Source of the DNA: Pseudomonas sp. RIT-PI-S
Lineage (GTDB): Bacteria; Pseudomonadota; Gammaproteobacteria; Pseudomonadales; Pseudomonadaceae
Direction of reading: 5' to 3'
Assembly: GCF_025642975.1 (NCBI RefSeq)
Contig: NZ_JANZKJ010000015.1
Coordinates: forward strand, 62,001 to 126,000
DNA length: 64,000 nt
In this document: positions 16,373 to 24,726 of the stretch, one piece after another
Numbering within the stretch: position 1 is the stretch's first letter
How the letters are laid out: every line of letters starts with the position of its first letter
Notes under the pieces: generated by a model
What the model saw: the letters and a program-made list of their open reading frames with translations, nothing else
What the model was told of the DNA's origin: nothing
The model's database searches: none
Position numbers and translations under genes: made by a program

Positions 16373-18198
16373 CGGTTGTTCTCCAAGGGCTTGAGCCACC
16401 AGGTGTTCAGCGCCAGGGCATAGGGCGGAGTCGGCAGGAAGGCGAAGCGATCGCGGTAGGCGAGGCGGTGGTAGTTCAGGTACCAGTTCGGGACCATGTA
16501 ATGCTGCCACAGCAGTACCCGATCCAGGGCACGGGTGGCCGCGACCTGTTCTTCCCGGCTGCGGGCGCCGAGCAATTGCTCGAGCAGCCGGTCCACCACC
16601 GGATCGGCGATCCCTGCATAGTTCTTGCTGCCCTTGATGGCGGCCTGGCTGGAATGGAAGTACTGCCATTGCTCCAGGCCGGGGCTGAGCGTCTGGTTGA
16701 GGGTCATCAGGATCATGTCGAAGTCGAACTGATCCAGGCGTTGCTTGTACTGAGCGCGGTCCACGGTGCGCAGGTGGGCGTCGATGCCGATACGGCCGAG
16801 GTTTTCCACATAAGGCTCGAGGATCCGCTCCAGGGTGGGGTTGACCAGCAGCACTTCTACCTGGAGCGGTTGCCCCACGCGGTTGCGCAACTGGCCGTCC
16901 CGGTAGTTCCAGCCCGCTTCGGCCAACAGGGCCATGGCGCTGCGCAAGGTATCGCGGGGAATGCCGTTGCCCTCGGTTTGGGACACCTCGAAGGGCTCGG
17001 TGAACAACCGAGGCGGCAAGCGCTCGCGCCACGGCGCCAACAGCAGCCATTCCTGGCCAGTAGGTAAGCCGCTGGCAGTGAATTCGCTATTAGGGAAATA
17101 ACTGTTCGCCCGCTGATAGGCACCGCTGAACAGCGTGCGGTTGGTCCATTCGAAATCGAACAACATGGCCAGCGCCTGGCGCACCCGCGCGTCATTGAAC
17201 CGTGCGCGCCGGGTGTTCAGGAACAGGCCCTGGGTTTGCGTTGGAATCCGGTGAACGATTTCCCGTTTGACCACCGCGCCCTCGGCAACAGCCGGAAAGT
17301 CGTAGCCATTGGCCCAGTTCTTCGCCTGGTGCTCGATGTAGATGTCGAATTCCCCCGCCTTGAAGGCTTCGAATGCGACGTTGCTGTCCCGGTAGAACTC
17401 GACCTCTACTCGATCGAAGTTGTATTTGCCGCGGTTGACGGGCAGGTCCTTGCCCCACCAGTGGCGGTCCCGTTCGAACACCAGGCGCCGCCCCGGCTCG
17501 ACCTGGGTAATCCGGTACGGGCCGCTGCTCACCGGCGGTTCGAAGGTCGTGGCCTGGAAGTTGCGGCCCTGCCAATAATGCCGCGACAGTATCGGCAGCT
17601 CGCCCAGGCGCAGGATCAGCAATGGGTTGCCGCTGCGCTTGAATACGAAGCGCACCCGGTGAGGGTTGAGTTGGTCTACCCGCTGCACCTCTTGCAGGCT
17701 GGTGCGGTACTGCGGATGCCCTTGCTTGAGCAAGGTGCGGTAGGAGAAGGCGACGTCTGCGGCGGTGATGGGCTGGCCATCGCTGAAGTGCGCTTCGGGC
17801 CGCAGGTTGAACACCACCCAGCTGCGGTCATCGGCGTACTCCACCGAGCGAGCGATCAGGCCATAGCTGGAGGTCGCCTCGTCACCGGAGGGATCGTATT
17901 GCCCGGTGCCCACCATCAGCGGTTCGTTCAGCTCACTCACGCCATATTGCAGGAAGTTGGCCGTAGAGGAGGGGCTGGTTCCCTTCAGAGTGTAGGGGTT
18001 GAGCGTATCGAAGGTACCGGCCGCCATGATCCGCAGCGTGCCGCCCTTGGGTGCGTCGGGGTTTGCCCAATCGAAATGGCTGAAGCCCGCCGAGTACTTC
18101 AAGGTACCGAACTGCGCATAGCCATGGCTTTCGATTCGCGCAGCGGCGGCGTGGCCGCAGAAGGCCAAGCCAAGCACAAGGAGGGGGAGAACACGCAT
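16369..18198 (-). CDS. nppA1: Peptide ABC importer, first substrate-binding protein (NppA1/YejA)
   Basis: This 609-residue periplasmic solute-binding protein of the SBP_bac_5 family has an N-terminal signal peptide of about 20 residues ending in Ala-Ala-Ala. The family motif His-Phe-Asp-Trp-Ala-Asn-Pro-Asp-Ala-Pro-Lys-Gly-Gly-Thr begins near residue 42. It heads the nppA1-A2-B-C-D operon; all four internal junctions overlap or abut. Its stop overlaps the nppA2 start by four bases. The 106 bases up to the mltD stop contain no obvious strong terminator, so read-through from mltD is conceivable. Confidence 0.92.
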   Translation of the reverse strand: MRVLPLLVLGLAFCGHAAAARIESHGYAQFGTLKYSAGFSHFDWANPDAPKGGTLRIMAAGTFDTLNPYTLKGTSPSSTANFLQYGVSELNEPLMVGTGQYDPSGDEATSSYGLIARSVEYADDRSWVVFNLRPEAHFSDGQPITAADVAFSYRTLLKQGHPQYRTSLQEVQRVDQLNPHRVRFVFKRSGNPLLILRLGELPILSRHYWQGRNFQATTFEPPVSSGPYRITQVEPGRRLVFERDRHWWGKDLPVNRGKYNFDRVEVEFYRDSNVAFEAFKAGEFDIYIEHQAKNWANGYDFPAVAEGAVVKREIVHRIPTQTQGLFLNTRRARFNDARVRQALAMLFDFEWTNRTLFSGAYQRANSYFPNSEFTASGLPTGQEWLLLAPWRERLPPRLFTEPFEVSQTEGNGIPRDTLRSAMALLAEAGWNYRDGQLRNRVGQPLQVEVLLVNPTLERILEPYVENLGRIGIDAHLRTVDRAQYKQRLDQFDFDMILMTLNQTLSPGLEQWQYFHSSQAAIKGSKNYAGIADPVVDRLLEQLLGARSREEQVAATRALDRVLLWQHYMVPNWYLNYHRLAYRDRFAFLPTPPYALALNTWWLKPLENNR

Positions 18199-18304
18199 CA
18201 GGTCACGGATTCAAGGGTGGCCAGACCGTACAGTACCAGACTCGGCGCAGCCCCAACAGTTTGAGGGCCGCCTGGGGCAGCGGCCTGGGCGGGTGCTGGC
18301 CTTA

Positions 18305-19720
18305 TCAGCGGTCGATGTAGACGGTGAGGGTCTGCCCGGGCCGCAGCGCCTTGCCAAGGGCCGGGTTCCAGCGCTTGAGGTGCTGTGGTTGAACGTTGAA
18401 GCGCTTGGCGACCAGGTAGTAGGAATCGCCCTTGCGCACCGTGTAGCGGGTAGTGCGGCGGTTGTCCTCGGCCGGCGCGCTGGCCGCCGCTCCACCCTGC
18501 ATCACGAGGGTCTGGCCGACCTTCAGGTGCTTGCCGCCCAGCTTGTTCCAGCGCTGCAGGTCGCTAACGCTGACCTTGTTGGCCTTGGCGATCGAGGATA
18601 GGTTGTCCCCGGCGCGCACCCTGTAGGCCCGGCGTGGGGCCGGCGCCGTGCTGGCCACCTGCTCGAACACCTGTTCGCGGGGGCGCAGGGTCAACAACTC
18701 CTCAGGCTTCATGGACGACAAGCTGTCGGCCAACAGTTGCGCCTTGGCGGTAGGCACCAGCAGGTGCTGGGGGCGGTCCAGGGTCATGCGCTTCTTGAAG
18801 GCCGGGTTAAGCTGGTACAGCTCGTCTTCGTCGATGTTCGCCAGGGCCGCGACACGTGCGAGATCGAGCCGCTGGTTGACTTCCAGCACCTTGAAGTAAG
18901 GCTGGTTGGCAATGGGCTCGAGCGCCACGCCATAAGCCTGAGGCGCGGACACCACTTCCGACAGCGCCAGCAGCTTGGGCACGTAGTCCCGGGTTTCCTG
19001 GGGCAGCGGCAGGTTCCAGTAATCGGTAGGCAGGCCAAGCTTCTCGTTGCGCTCGATGGCCCGGCCCACGGTTCCTTCGCCGGCGTTGTAAGCGGCCAGG
19101 GCGAGCAGCCAGTCGCCGTTGAACATGTCGTGCAGCTTGCTCAGGTAATCCAGCGCGGCCGTGGTGGAGGCGGTCACATCCTGGCGGCCGTCGTACAGGT
19201 TGGTCTGGCGCAGGTTGTAATAGCGGCCCGTGGAAGGAATGAATTGCCACAAACCCACAGCGTTGGCGCGCGACAGCGCCATCGGGTTGTAGGCGCTTTC
19301 GATCACCGGCAGCAGTGCCAGCTCCAGCGGCATGTTGCGCTCTTCGAGGCGCTCGACGATGTAGTGCAGGTAAAGGCTGCCACGGTCCGCGGAGCCGAGC
19401 AGGAATTCCGGATTGCTGACGAACCACAGGCGCTGTTGCTCCACCCGTGGGTTCACGTCGATGCCATCTTGCAGCTGGAAGCCGTCTCGCATGCGCGCCC
19501 AAAGGTCCTGCGGGGGCTGTTTGCGGTCATGCTCCACCTGGAAAACCGGCTTGGGCTTGACCCGCTTGATCATTGTGGAGGGAGCCGCCGGGGCCGGGTT
19601 TTCCTCCACATGCGCCGAGCTCTGGCAGCCTACCAGCGCGGCGGACATGGCCAGGGCGATAGCCTGGGCAAGCCGGGTGAGGGCGCGGGAAGACGGCGTG
19701 CGATGAGTGGATAGCGACAT
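18305..19720 (-). CDS. mltD: Membrane-bound lytic murein transglycosylase D
   Basis: This 471-residue lipoprotein cleaves peptidoglycan glycan strands to 1,6-anhydromuropeptides. A lipobox Ala-Leu-Val-Gly-Cys places the lipidated cysteine at residue 32. The soluble lytic transglycosylase domain follows, with catalytic Glu141 in Val-Ile-Glu-Ser-Ala-Tyr-Asn-Pro. Two C-terminal LysM repeats (about 360-405 and 425-468, each Tyr-x-Val-Arg-x-Gly-Asp) bind peptidoglycan. It lies between gloB and the npp operon, as in P. aeruginosa. Confidence 0.95.
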   Translation of the reverse strand: MSLSTHRTPSSRALTRLAQAIALAMSAALVGCQSSAHVEENPAPAAPSTMIKRVKPKPVFQVEHDRKQPPQDLWARMRDGFQLQDGIDVNPRVEQQRLWFVSNPEFLLGSADRGSLYLHYIVERLEERNMPLELALLPVIESAYNPMALSRANAVGLWQFIPSTGRYYNLRQTNLYDGRQDVTASTTAALDYLSKLHDMFNGDWLLALAAYNAGEGTVGRAIERNEKLGLPTDYWNLPLPQETRDYVPKLLALSEVVSAPQAYGVALEPIANQPYFKVLEVNQRLDLARVAALANIDEDELYQLNPAFKKRMTLDRPQHLLVPTAKAQLLADSLSSMKPEELLTLRPREQVFEQVASTAPAPRRAYRVRAGDNLSSIAKANKVSVSDLQRWNKLGGKHLKVGQTLVMQGGAAASAPAEDNRRTTRYTVRKGDSYYLVAKRFNVQPQHLKRWNPALGKALRPGQTLTVYIDR

Positions 19721-19818
19721 TGGCTGCGGGCATGTCCGGGCAAAAAGGTGCGGGGATTCTAGAAAGGGGGGATAGGGCGGTCAACCTTTCAAAGCGCACC
19801 GGCATCGGCAGCCTTCGC

Positions 19819-20598
19819 TCAGAACTTATCCTTCCACCTCCGGATCGCTGCGAACACCGCGGCTTCGCTGGCAAGAGTAGCGCCTGCCCATTGCTCGGCT
19901 TTTTCTTTAATGGATGTTTCACCAACCCTCAGGAAAGGGTTGGTGGCCTTTTCCATGGCCAATGTGCTCGGCAGCGTTATCTCATGACGTTCGCGCTGCG
20001 CGCTGACCGCGTCGAAGCGGGCGGCCAAGGCGGCATTCTCCGGCTCGACGGCGCGGGCGAAACGCAAGTTACTGAGGGTGTACTCGTGTGCGCAATACAC
20101 CTGCGTATCCTGTGCCAGGGCTGCCAGGCGTTTCAGAGACGCATGCATCTGCTCCGGAGTGCCTTCGAACAACCTTCCGCAGCCACCGGCGAACAGCGTG
20201 TCGCCGCAGAACAGCAGCGGTTGTGCAGGGGCTTCGTGGGCGAAGGCAATATGCCCCGCGGTATGCCCTGGCACTAGCAGCACCCGCAGGTCCAGGCCCA
20301 GCACCTGCAGCCGCGCGCCATCTTCGAGGGGTTGGTCCAGCGCCGGTATCGTCTCGCCAGCCGGGCCCGCCACGCGTGCTCCGGTGCGTGCCTTGAGGGC
20401 TGCCACGCCTCCGGTATGGTCATGGTGATGGTGCGTAACCAGAATATCGGTCAGCGACCACTCCGGGTGCTCGTCCAGCCAGCGCTGCACGGGGTCGGCG
20501 TCGCCGGGGTCGACCACGGCGCAGCGGTGGCTGGCCGGATCACGCAGTAGCCAGATGTAGTTGTCGGAGAACGCGGAAAGGGCGTCGATCTGTATCAT
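19819..20598 (-). CDS. gloB: Hydroxyacylglutathione hydrolase (glyoxalase II)
   Basis: At 259 residues this metallo-beta-lactamase-fold enzyme hydrolyses S-lactoylglutathione to lactate and glutathione, the second step of methylglyoxal detoxification. The binuclear metal motif Thr-His-His-His-His-Asp-His is at residues 55-61. Further ligands fit His (Pro-Gly-His-Thr), Asp (Cys-Gly-Asp-Thr) and His (Ala-His-Glu-Tyr-Thr). It diverges from a methyltransferase gene; the 126-base gap between them contains copy B of a palindromic repeat. Confidence 0.95.
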   Translation of the reverse strand: MIQIDALSAFSDNYIWLLRDPASHRCAVVDPGDADPVQRWLDEHPEWSLTDILVTHHHHDHTGGVAALKARTGARVAGPAGETIPALDQPLEDGARLQVLGLDLRVLLVPGHTAGHIAFAHEAPAQPLLFCGDTLFAGGCGRLFEGTPEQMHASLKRLAALAQDTQVYCAHEYTLSNLRFARAVEPENAALAARFDAVSAQRERHEITLPSTLAMEKATNPFLRVGETSIKEKAEQWAGATLASEAAVFAAIRRWKDKF

Positions 20599-20640
20599 GG
20601 CGGTGGTCGCTACGCTTTGAGGTATGGTTTATCTTAGGGT

Positions 20641-20679
20641 TTGTGCGAGAAGTCGGCGAGCATAGCCACTTTCGTACAA
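20641..20679. repeat. Palindromic element, copy B (first copy at 7366)
   Basis: TTGTGCGAGAAGT (20641-20653) and ACTTTCGTACAA (20668-20679) are inverted repeats around CGGCGAGCATAGCC. The element sits in the divergent region between gloB and the methyltransferase. On the minus strand the centre reads GGCTATGCTCGCC, which could supply a -10 box (TATGCT) for gloB, so a promoter role is an alternative explanation. Confidence 0.75.
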
Positions 20680-20724
20680 GCCTGAGCCTGGATGATCCCG
20701 GAGAGCACCCGGAGGGAAGCGGCA

Positions 20725-21483
20725 ATGACAGACAAGCCATTCGCGCAGGCGGATCAGCAATGGGTCGAACTCATCGGCCAAGCCAGGGAATGGTTCGAAG
20801 GGCCGCTGGGTCAGCTTTTGTTGCGTGAGGAGCACAGCGTCCTTTGCGCTGAACTGGGCAAATTCTTCGGCGGCTACCTGGTGCACTATGGCCCGCACGC
20901 CGATGCTCCGCCAGTGGCTGCACGCATTCAGCACCATGTGCGGCTCGGCGCCCCGTTGCCCGGGGTGCAGATCGCCTGCGAGGAGCAAGCCTGGCCATTG
21001 GGCGAGCACGCCGCCGATTTGGTCGTGCTGCAGCATGGGTTGGACTTTTCCCTGTCGCCCCATGGCCTGCTGCGGGAGGCCGCGCGCGCGGTGCGTCCTG
21101 GCGGCCATCTGGTGATCGTCGGAATAAACCCCTGGAGCCCTTGGGGGGTGCGGCATGTGTTCGCCAAAGGTGCCCTGGGCAGAGCGCGCTGCATATCGGC
21201 CTCGCGGGTGGGGGATTGGCTAAACCTGCTGGGTTTCGCGCTGGAGAAAAAGCGCTTCGGATGCTATTGTCCGCCGCTTGCCTCGCCCGCCTGGCAGGCC
21301 CGCATGGCGGGCTGGGAGCGCCTTGCCGGCCGCTGGCAAAGCGCCGGTGGCGGCTTCTACGTGCTGGTGGCGCGCAAGCTGGTGGTTGGCCTGCGCCCAT
21401 TGCGCCAGGCCCGCCGCGAGCCCATGGGCAAGTTGTTGCCGCTGCCGCTGGCCAAGCTCAACAGGCGCGACGGCAGGCAATAA
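20725..21483 (+). CDS. Class I SAM-dependent methyltransferase-like protein
   Basis: This 252-residue protein resembles type 11 methyltransferases in its central part: Ala-Asp-Leu-Val-Val-Leu-Gln-His (strand 4 region) and the later Val-Arg-Pro-Gly-Gly-His-Leu-Val-Ile-Val-Gly (strand 5). A clear Gly-x-Gly-x-Gly SAM loop is not obvious upstream, so catalytic competence is uncertain. The ATG at 20725 follows GGAGGGAAG. The substrate is unknown. The same gene order (gloB, methyltransferase, rnhA, dnaQ) is conserved in P. aeruginosa. rnhA follows 30 bases later, suggesting co-transcription. Confidence 0.8.
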   Translation: MTDKPFAQADQQWVELIGQAREWFEGPLGQLLLREEHSVLCAELGKFFGGYLVHYGPHADAPPVAARIQHHVRLGAPLPGVQIACEEQAWPLGEHAADLVVLQHGLDFSLSPHGLLREAARAVRPGGHLVIVGINPWSPWGVRHVFAKGALGRARCISASRVGDWLNLLGFALEKKRFGCYCPPLASPAWQARMAGWERLAGRWQSAGGGFYVLVARKLVVGLRPLRQARREPMGKLLPLPLAKLNRRDGRQ

Positions 21484-21513
21484 GCGGTTCACGTTTCCGT
21501 TACAGGCTGATCA

Positions 21514-21984
21514 ATGAGCGATGTCGTCGAGGTTTACACCGATGGAGCCTGCAAGGGCAATCCCGGCCCAGGAGGCTGGGGCGCGCTGCTGGTCTACAAA
21601 GGGGTGGAAAAGGAACTGTGGGGCGGTGAAACCTCCACCACCAACAACCGCATGGAACTGATGGCGGCCATCCGTGCGCTTGAAGAGCTCAAGCGCTCCT
21701 GCCAAGTGACCTTGGTCACCGACTCGGAATATGTCATGAAGGGCATCCAGCAATGGATGCCAAACTGGAAAAAGCGTGGCTGGAAGACGGCCGCTCGTGA
21801 ACCAGTGAAAAACGCCGACCTTTGGCAGGAGCTCGACGCCCAGGTGGCGCGTCATCAGGTGAGCTGGCAATGGGTGCGTGGGCATAATGGCCATCACGGT
21901 AATGAACGCGCCGATGCCTTGGCCAACCGGGGAGTGGACGACGTACGCAGGCTGCGCCAGGGGCAGCAGGGGATAGCGCCATGA
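21514..21984 (+). CDS. rnhA: Ribonuclease HI
   Basis: This 156-residue enzyme removes RNA from RNA-DNA hybrids such as R-loops and Okazaki primers. The acidic active site is visible: Asp10 (Tyr-Thr-Asp-Gly-Ala), Glu48 (Asn-Arg-Met-Glu), Asp70 (Val-Thr-Asp-Ser-Glu) and the C-terminal Asp in Asn-Glu-Arg-Ala-Asp. Its stop overlaps the dnaQ start by four bases (ATGA). In E. coli the two genes are divergent; in pseudomonads they lie in tandem. Confidence 0.97.
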   Translation: MSDVVEVYTDGACKGNPGPGGWGALLVYKGVEKELWGGETSTTNNRMELMAAIRALEELKRSCQVTLVTDSEYVMKGIQQWMPNWKKRGWKTAAREPVKNADLWQELDAQVARHQVSWQWVRGHNGHHGNERADALANRGVDDVRRLRQGQQGIAP

Positions 21985-22724
21985 ATATGCCGATGGCAAC
22001 GCAGCGGATCGTGGTGCTGGATACCGAAACCACGGGTATGCCGGTAACCGACGGCCACCGTGTCCTGGAAATCGGCTGCGTCGAAGTGATGGGGCGGCGC
22101 CTGACCGGGCGAAACTTCCATATTTATCTGCAGCCAGACCGCGACAGCGACGAAGGCGCCATCGGCGTTCACGGCATCACCTCTGAGTTCCTGCGCGATA
22201 AGCCGCGCTTCGCCGAAGTGGCGGACGAGTTCTATGACTACATCCAGGGCGCCACCCTGGTCATTCATAACGCCGCGTTCGACGTGGGGTTCCTTAACAA
22301 CGAATTCGCGCTCATCGGCCAGGCGGACCGCGCTGACCTGAGCCAGTATTGCACTATCGTGGATTCGCTGGGCCTGGCGCGAGCACGTCATCCGGGCCAG
22401 CGCAACAACCTCGATGCCTTGTGCAAACGTTACGGTATCGACCTGAGCGAGCGGACGCTCCACGGCGCGCTGCTCGACGCCGAATTGCTGGCCGACGTTT
22501 ACCTGGCCATGACCGGTGGCCAAACCAGCCTGTCGCTGGCGGGCAGCAGCGAAGGCGAGGAGGGCGGTACCGAGCAGGGGAGCCAGATCCGTCGCCTGCC
22601 TGCGAGCCGACCGACGGGGAGGGTCGTCCTTGCCAACGAGGCGGAGCTTGCTGCCCACGTTGCTCACCTGGAACGTATCGGCAAGGCCGCTGGCGCTCCA
22701 GCGCTCTGGGCGCAAAGCCTCTGA
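21981..22724 (+). CDS. dnaQ: DNA polymerase III epsilon subunit, 3'-5' proofreading exonuclease
   Basis: This 247-residue DEDDh exonuclease proofreads replication errors within the polymerase III core. The Exo I motif Asp-Thr-Glu-Thr-Thr-Gly is at residues 14-19. Exo II (His-Asn-Ala-Ala-Phe-Asp) and Exo III (His-Gly-Ala-Leu-Leu-Asp-Ala) follow. The C-terminal tail after about residue 185 is the expected polymerase-binding segment. The ATG at 21981 lies inside the rnhA stop, so translation is probably coupled. Confidence 0.96.
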   Translation: MNMPMATQRIVVLDTETTGMPVTDGHRVLEIGCVEVMGRRLTGRNFHIYLQPDRDSDEGAIGVHGITSEFLRDKPRFAEVADEFYDYIQGATLVIHNAAFDVGFLNNEFALIGQADRADLSQYCTIVDSLGLARARHPGQRNNLDALCKRYGIDLSERTLHGALLDAELLADVYLAMTGGQTSLSLAGSSEGEEGGTEQGSQIRRLPASRPTGRVVLANEAELAAHVAHLERIGKAAGAPALWAQSL

Positions 22725-22746
22725 GCGCTCGATGGCTGACGACGGG

Positions 22747-22783
22747 CATAAAAAAACGCGGCATTCAAGGCCGCGTTTTTTAT
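22747..22783. terminator. Bidirectional terminator between dnaQ and the 72-residue gene
   Basis: A long stem, with AAAAAACGCGGC pairing GCCGCGTTTTTT around ATTCAAG, is extended by flanking GCAT/ATGC pairs. The position, 22 bases after dnaQ and 16 bases beyond the stop of the convergent small gene, suits termination from both sides. Confidence 0.92.
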
Positions 22784-22799
22784 GCTTGGGTGGTGCTTG

Positions 22800-23018
22800 T
22801 CAGGGGATACGAACAATCTCGATCCCGCTCTGCACCAGCATGAAACGATCATCCCCCAGATGGTTTACCCGATCGCCGATCGCCAGCTTGTAGGTAAGCA
22901 AGGGCGCTTCGGCCAAGGTCCCATCAGCGAGCACGACCGCACTCTGAAATGCATGGACGGGATACACGCGCCCTTCGGCGTCCCGAGCGTGAAACTGGGC
23001 CACCAATTCTGCTGCCAT
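22800..23018 (-). CDS. Small conserved hypothetical protein (72 residues)
   Basis: A short soluble protein of 72 residues without signal peptide or cysteines. It looks like a small beta-rich fold (Leu-Ala-Ile-Gly-Asp-Arg-Val-Asn, Gly-Asp-Asp-Arg-Phe-Met-Leu-Val). A GGAGGAT ribosome site lies 4-10 bases upstream of the ATG on the minus strand, and a bidirectional terminator closes it, so it is very likely a real gene. I do not recognise a function. Confidence 0.7.
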   Translation of the reverse strand: MAAELVAQFHARDAEGRVYPVHAFQSAVVLADGTLAEAPLLTYKLAIGDRVNHLGDDRFMLVQSGIEIVRIP

Positions 23019-23314
23019 GGTTACATCCTCCGAGCGGTGCGGCGCAAGTGTCTGAAATGATAGACCCTTGTTTCGCTAGGGAGTTTTACATTCAGTAAAA
23101 ATTTAACCCGCGCTAATACGGGCTTTTTCGGTGCGCTGGTCGCGCTGCCGCCCCGAACGGGTGCATTTGCACGCCGGGTTCGTTATCCTGCGCCACTTTC
23201 CGGCAGCCTCACAAGGGCCATTCGGAACTGCCTGCCTTATCTGGTGGCGCCCCTTCCCCCGACCCTGCGGGAAACTCCCTTTCCTTCGTTCGTTCTGCAG
23301 TATGGTCCCTTTAA
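23019..23314. other. Intergenic region with divergent promoters, otherwise empty
   Basis: These 296 bases separate two divergent genes. An A+T-rich patch (TTTTACATTCAGTAAAAATTT, 23084-23104 region) is probably promoter DNA. No convincing reading frame, RNA gene or long inverted repeat was seen in the rest. Confidence 0.4.
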
Positions 23315-24631
23315 ATGAAAGTGCTTAAAGGCCAGGACATCCTGGCACTCGGTTTCATGACATTCGCGCTCTTCGTCGGCGCCGGTAACATCATCTTTCC
23401 GCCCATCGTCGGCCTGCAGTCCGGGCCCTTCGTCTGGCTTGCCGCCGTCGGTTTTCTGGTAACGGCCGTGGGCCTGCCGGTGCTGACCGTCGTTGCCCTG
23501 GCCAAGGTCGGCGGCAGCATCGATGCGCTTAGCAGCCCGCTTGGGCGCTTCGCTGGAGTATTGCTGGCGGTGGTCTGCTACCTCGCCGTCGGCCCGCTGT
23601 TCGCCACGCCGCGCACCGCTACGGTTTCCTTCACGGTCGGGTTGGCACCTTTGACTGGCGACGGCCCGGTGCCGTTGATGATCTACAGCTTGGTCTACTT
23701 CACCGTGGTTGCACTGGTGTCTCTGTACCCCGGCCGCCTGCTCGACACCGTAGGGCGCTTCCTGGCGCCGCTGAAGATCCTTGCCCTGGCCGCCCTCGGC
23801 ATTGCCGCCTTCATGTTGCCCGCCGGGCCGATCGGCGAGGCGACGGCCGAGTACCAGGCGTCGCCGTTTTCCCTAGGGTTCATCAATGGCTACCTGACCA
23901 TGGACACCCTCGGCGCCTTGGTCTTCGGTATCGTCATCGTCAATGCCATCCGCTCTCGTGGCATCGAGTCGCCACGGCTGGTCACGCGTTACGCGGTGAT
24001 CGCTGGGCTCATCGCCGGCGTCGGCCTGATCCTGGTATACGTCAGCCTGTTCCGTCTGGGCGCAGGCAGCCATGCGATCGCCGCGGGGGCCAATAACGGC
24101 GCGCAGGTGCTGCATGCCTACGTGCAGCACACCTTTGGCGATATGGGCAGCGTGTTCCTCGCCGTGTTGATCTCGTTGGCCTGCCTGGTGACCGCGGTAG
24201 GGCTCACCTGCGCGTGCGCGGAGTACTTCAGCGGCCTGCTGCCGCTGTCTTATCGCACCCTGGTGCTGTTGCTGGCGGCGTTCTCGTTGTTGGTGTCGAA
24301 CCTCGGGCTGACCCGCTTGATCCAGGTGTCGATTCCTATCCTGACGGCTATCTACCCGCCCTGCATTGTGCTGGTCGCGCTGAGCTTCGTGCAGAACCTC
24401 TGGCGCTCCCCGATGAACGTAGTGGCGCCCGTAGCGCTGGTATCGCTGCTGTTCGGTTGCATCGATGCCTTCAAGGCAACGCCCTGGGCCGAACACCTGC
24501 CCACAGCTCTGGCGACCTTGCCCCTGAGCGCGCAGAACCTCGCTTGGCTGGTGCCTTCGGTGGCCACCTTGGTCGTTGCGGTAGCCTGTGACCGCCTGTT
24601 CGCTGGAGCCACCGCTCGCTCTGAGGGCTAG
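23315..24631 (+). CDS. brnQ: Branched-chain amino acid:cation symporter BrnQ/BraB family
   Basis: This 438-residue polytopic inner-membrane protein of the LIVCS family takes up leucine, isoleucine and valine with Na+ or H+. The N-terminus has the family stretch Gly-Phe-Met-Thr-Phe-Ala-Leu-Phe-Val-Gly-Ala-Gly-Asn-Ile-Ile-Phe-Pro-Pro. About twelve hydrophobic segments follow, with Thr-Pro-Arg-Thr-Ala near residue 96. It stands alone; the next gene starts 95 bases later in the same direction. Confidence 0.93.
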   Translation: MKVLKGQDILALGFMTFALFVGAGNIIFPPIVGLQSGPFVWLAAVGFLVTAVGLPVLTVVALAKVGGSIDALSSPLGRFAGVLLAVVCYLAVGPLFATPRTATVSFTVGLAPLTGDGPVPLMIYSLVYFTVVALVSLYPGRLLDTVGRFLAPLKILALAALGIAAFMLPAGPIGEATAEYQASPFSLGFINGYLTMDTLGALVFGIVIVNAIRSRGIESPRLVTRYAVIAGLIAGVGLILVYVSLFRLGAGSHAIAAGANNGAQVLHAYVQHTFGDMGSVFLAVLISLACLVTAVGLTCACAEYFSGLLPLSYRTLVLLLAAFSLLVSNLGLTRLIQVSIPILTAIYPPCIVLVALSFVQNLWRSPMNVVAPVALVSLLFGCIDAFKATPWAEHLPTALATLPLSAQNLAWLVPSVATLVVAVACDRLFAGATARSEG

Positions 24632-24726
24632 GCCGGAGGGCCTGTGTGGCGTCAGGCCTTACCCCAGGCAGTGCCCAGTGCTACGCTGGGCCCCGAACCG
24701 GCGTTGGCCGGGCCCAGGGAGGGAGC

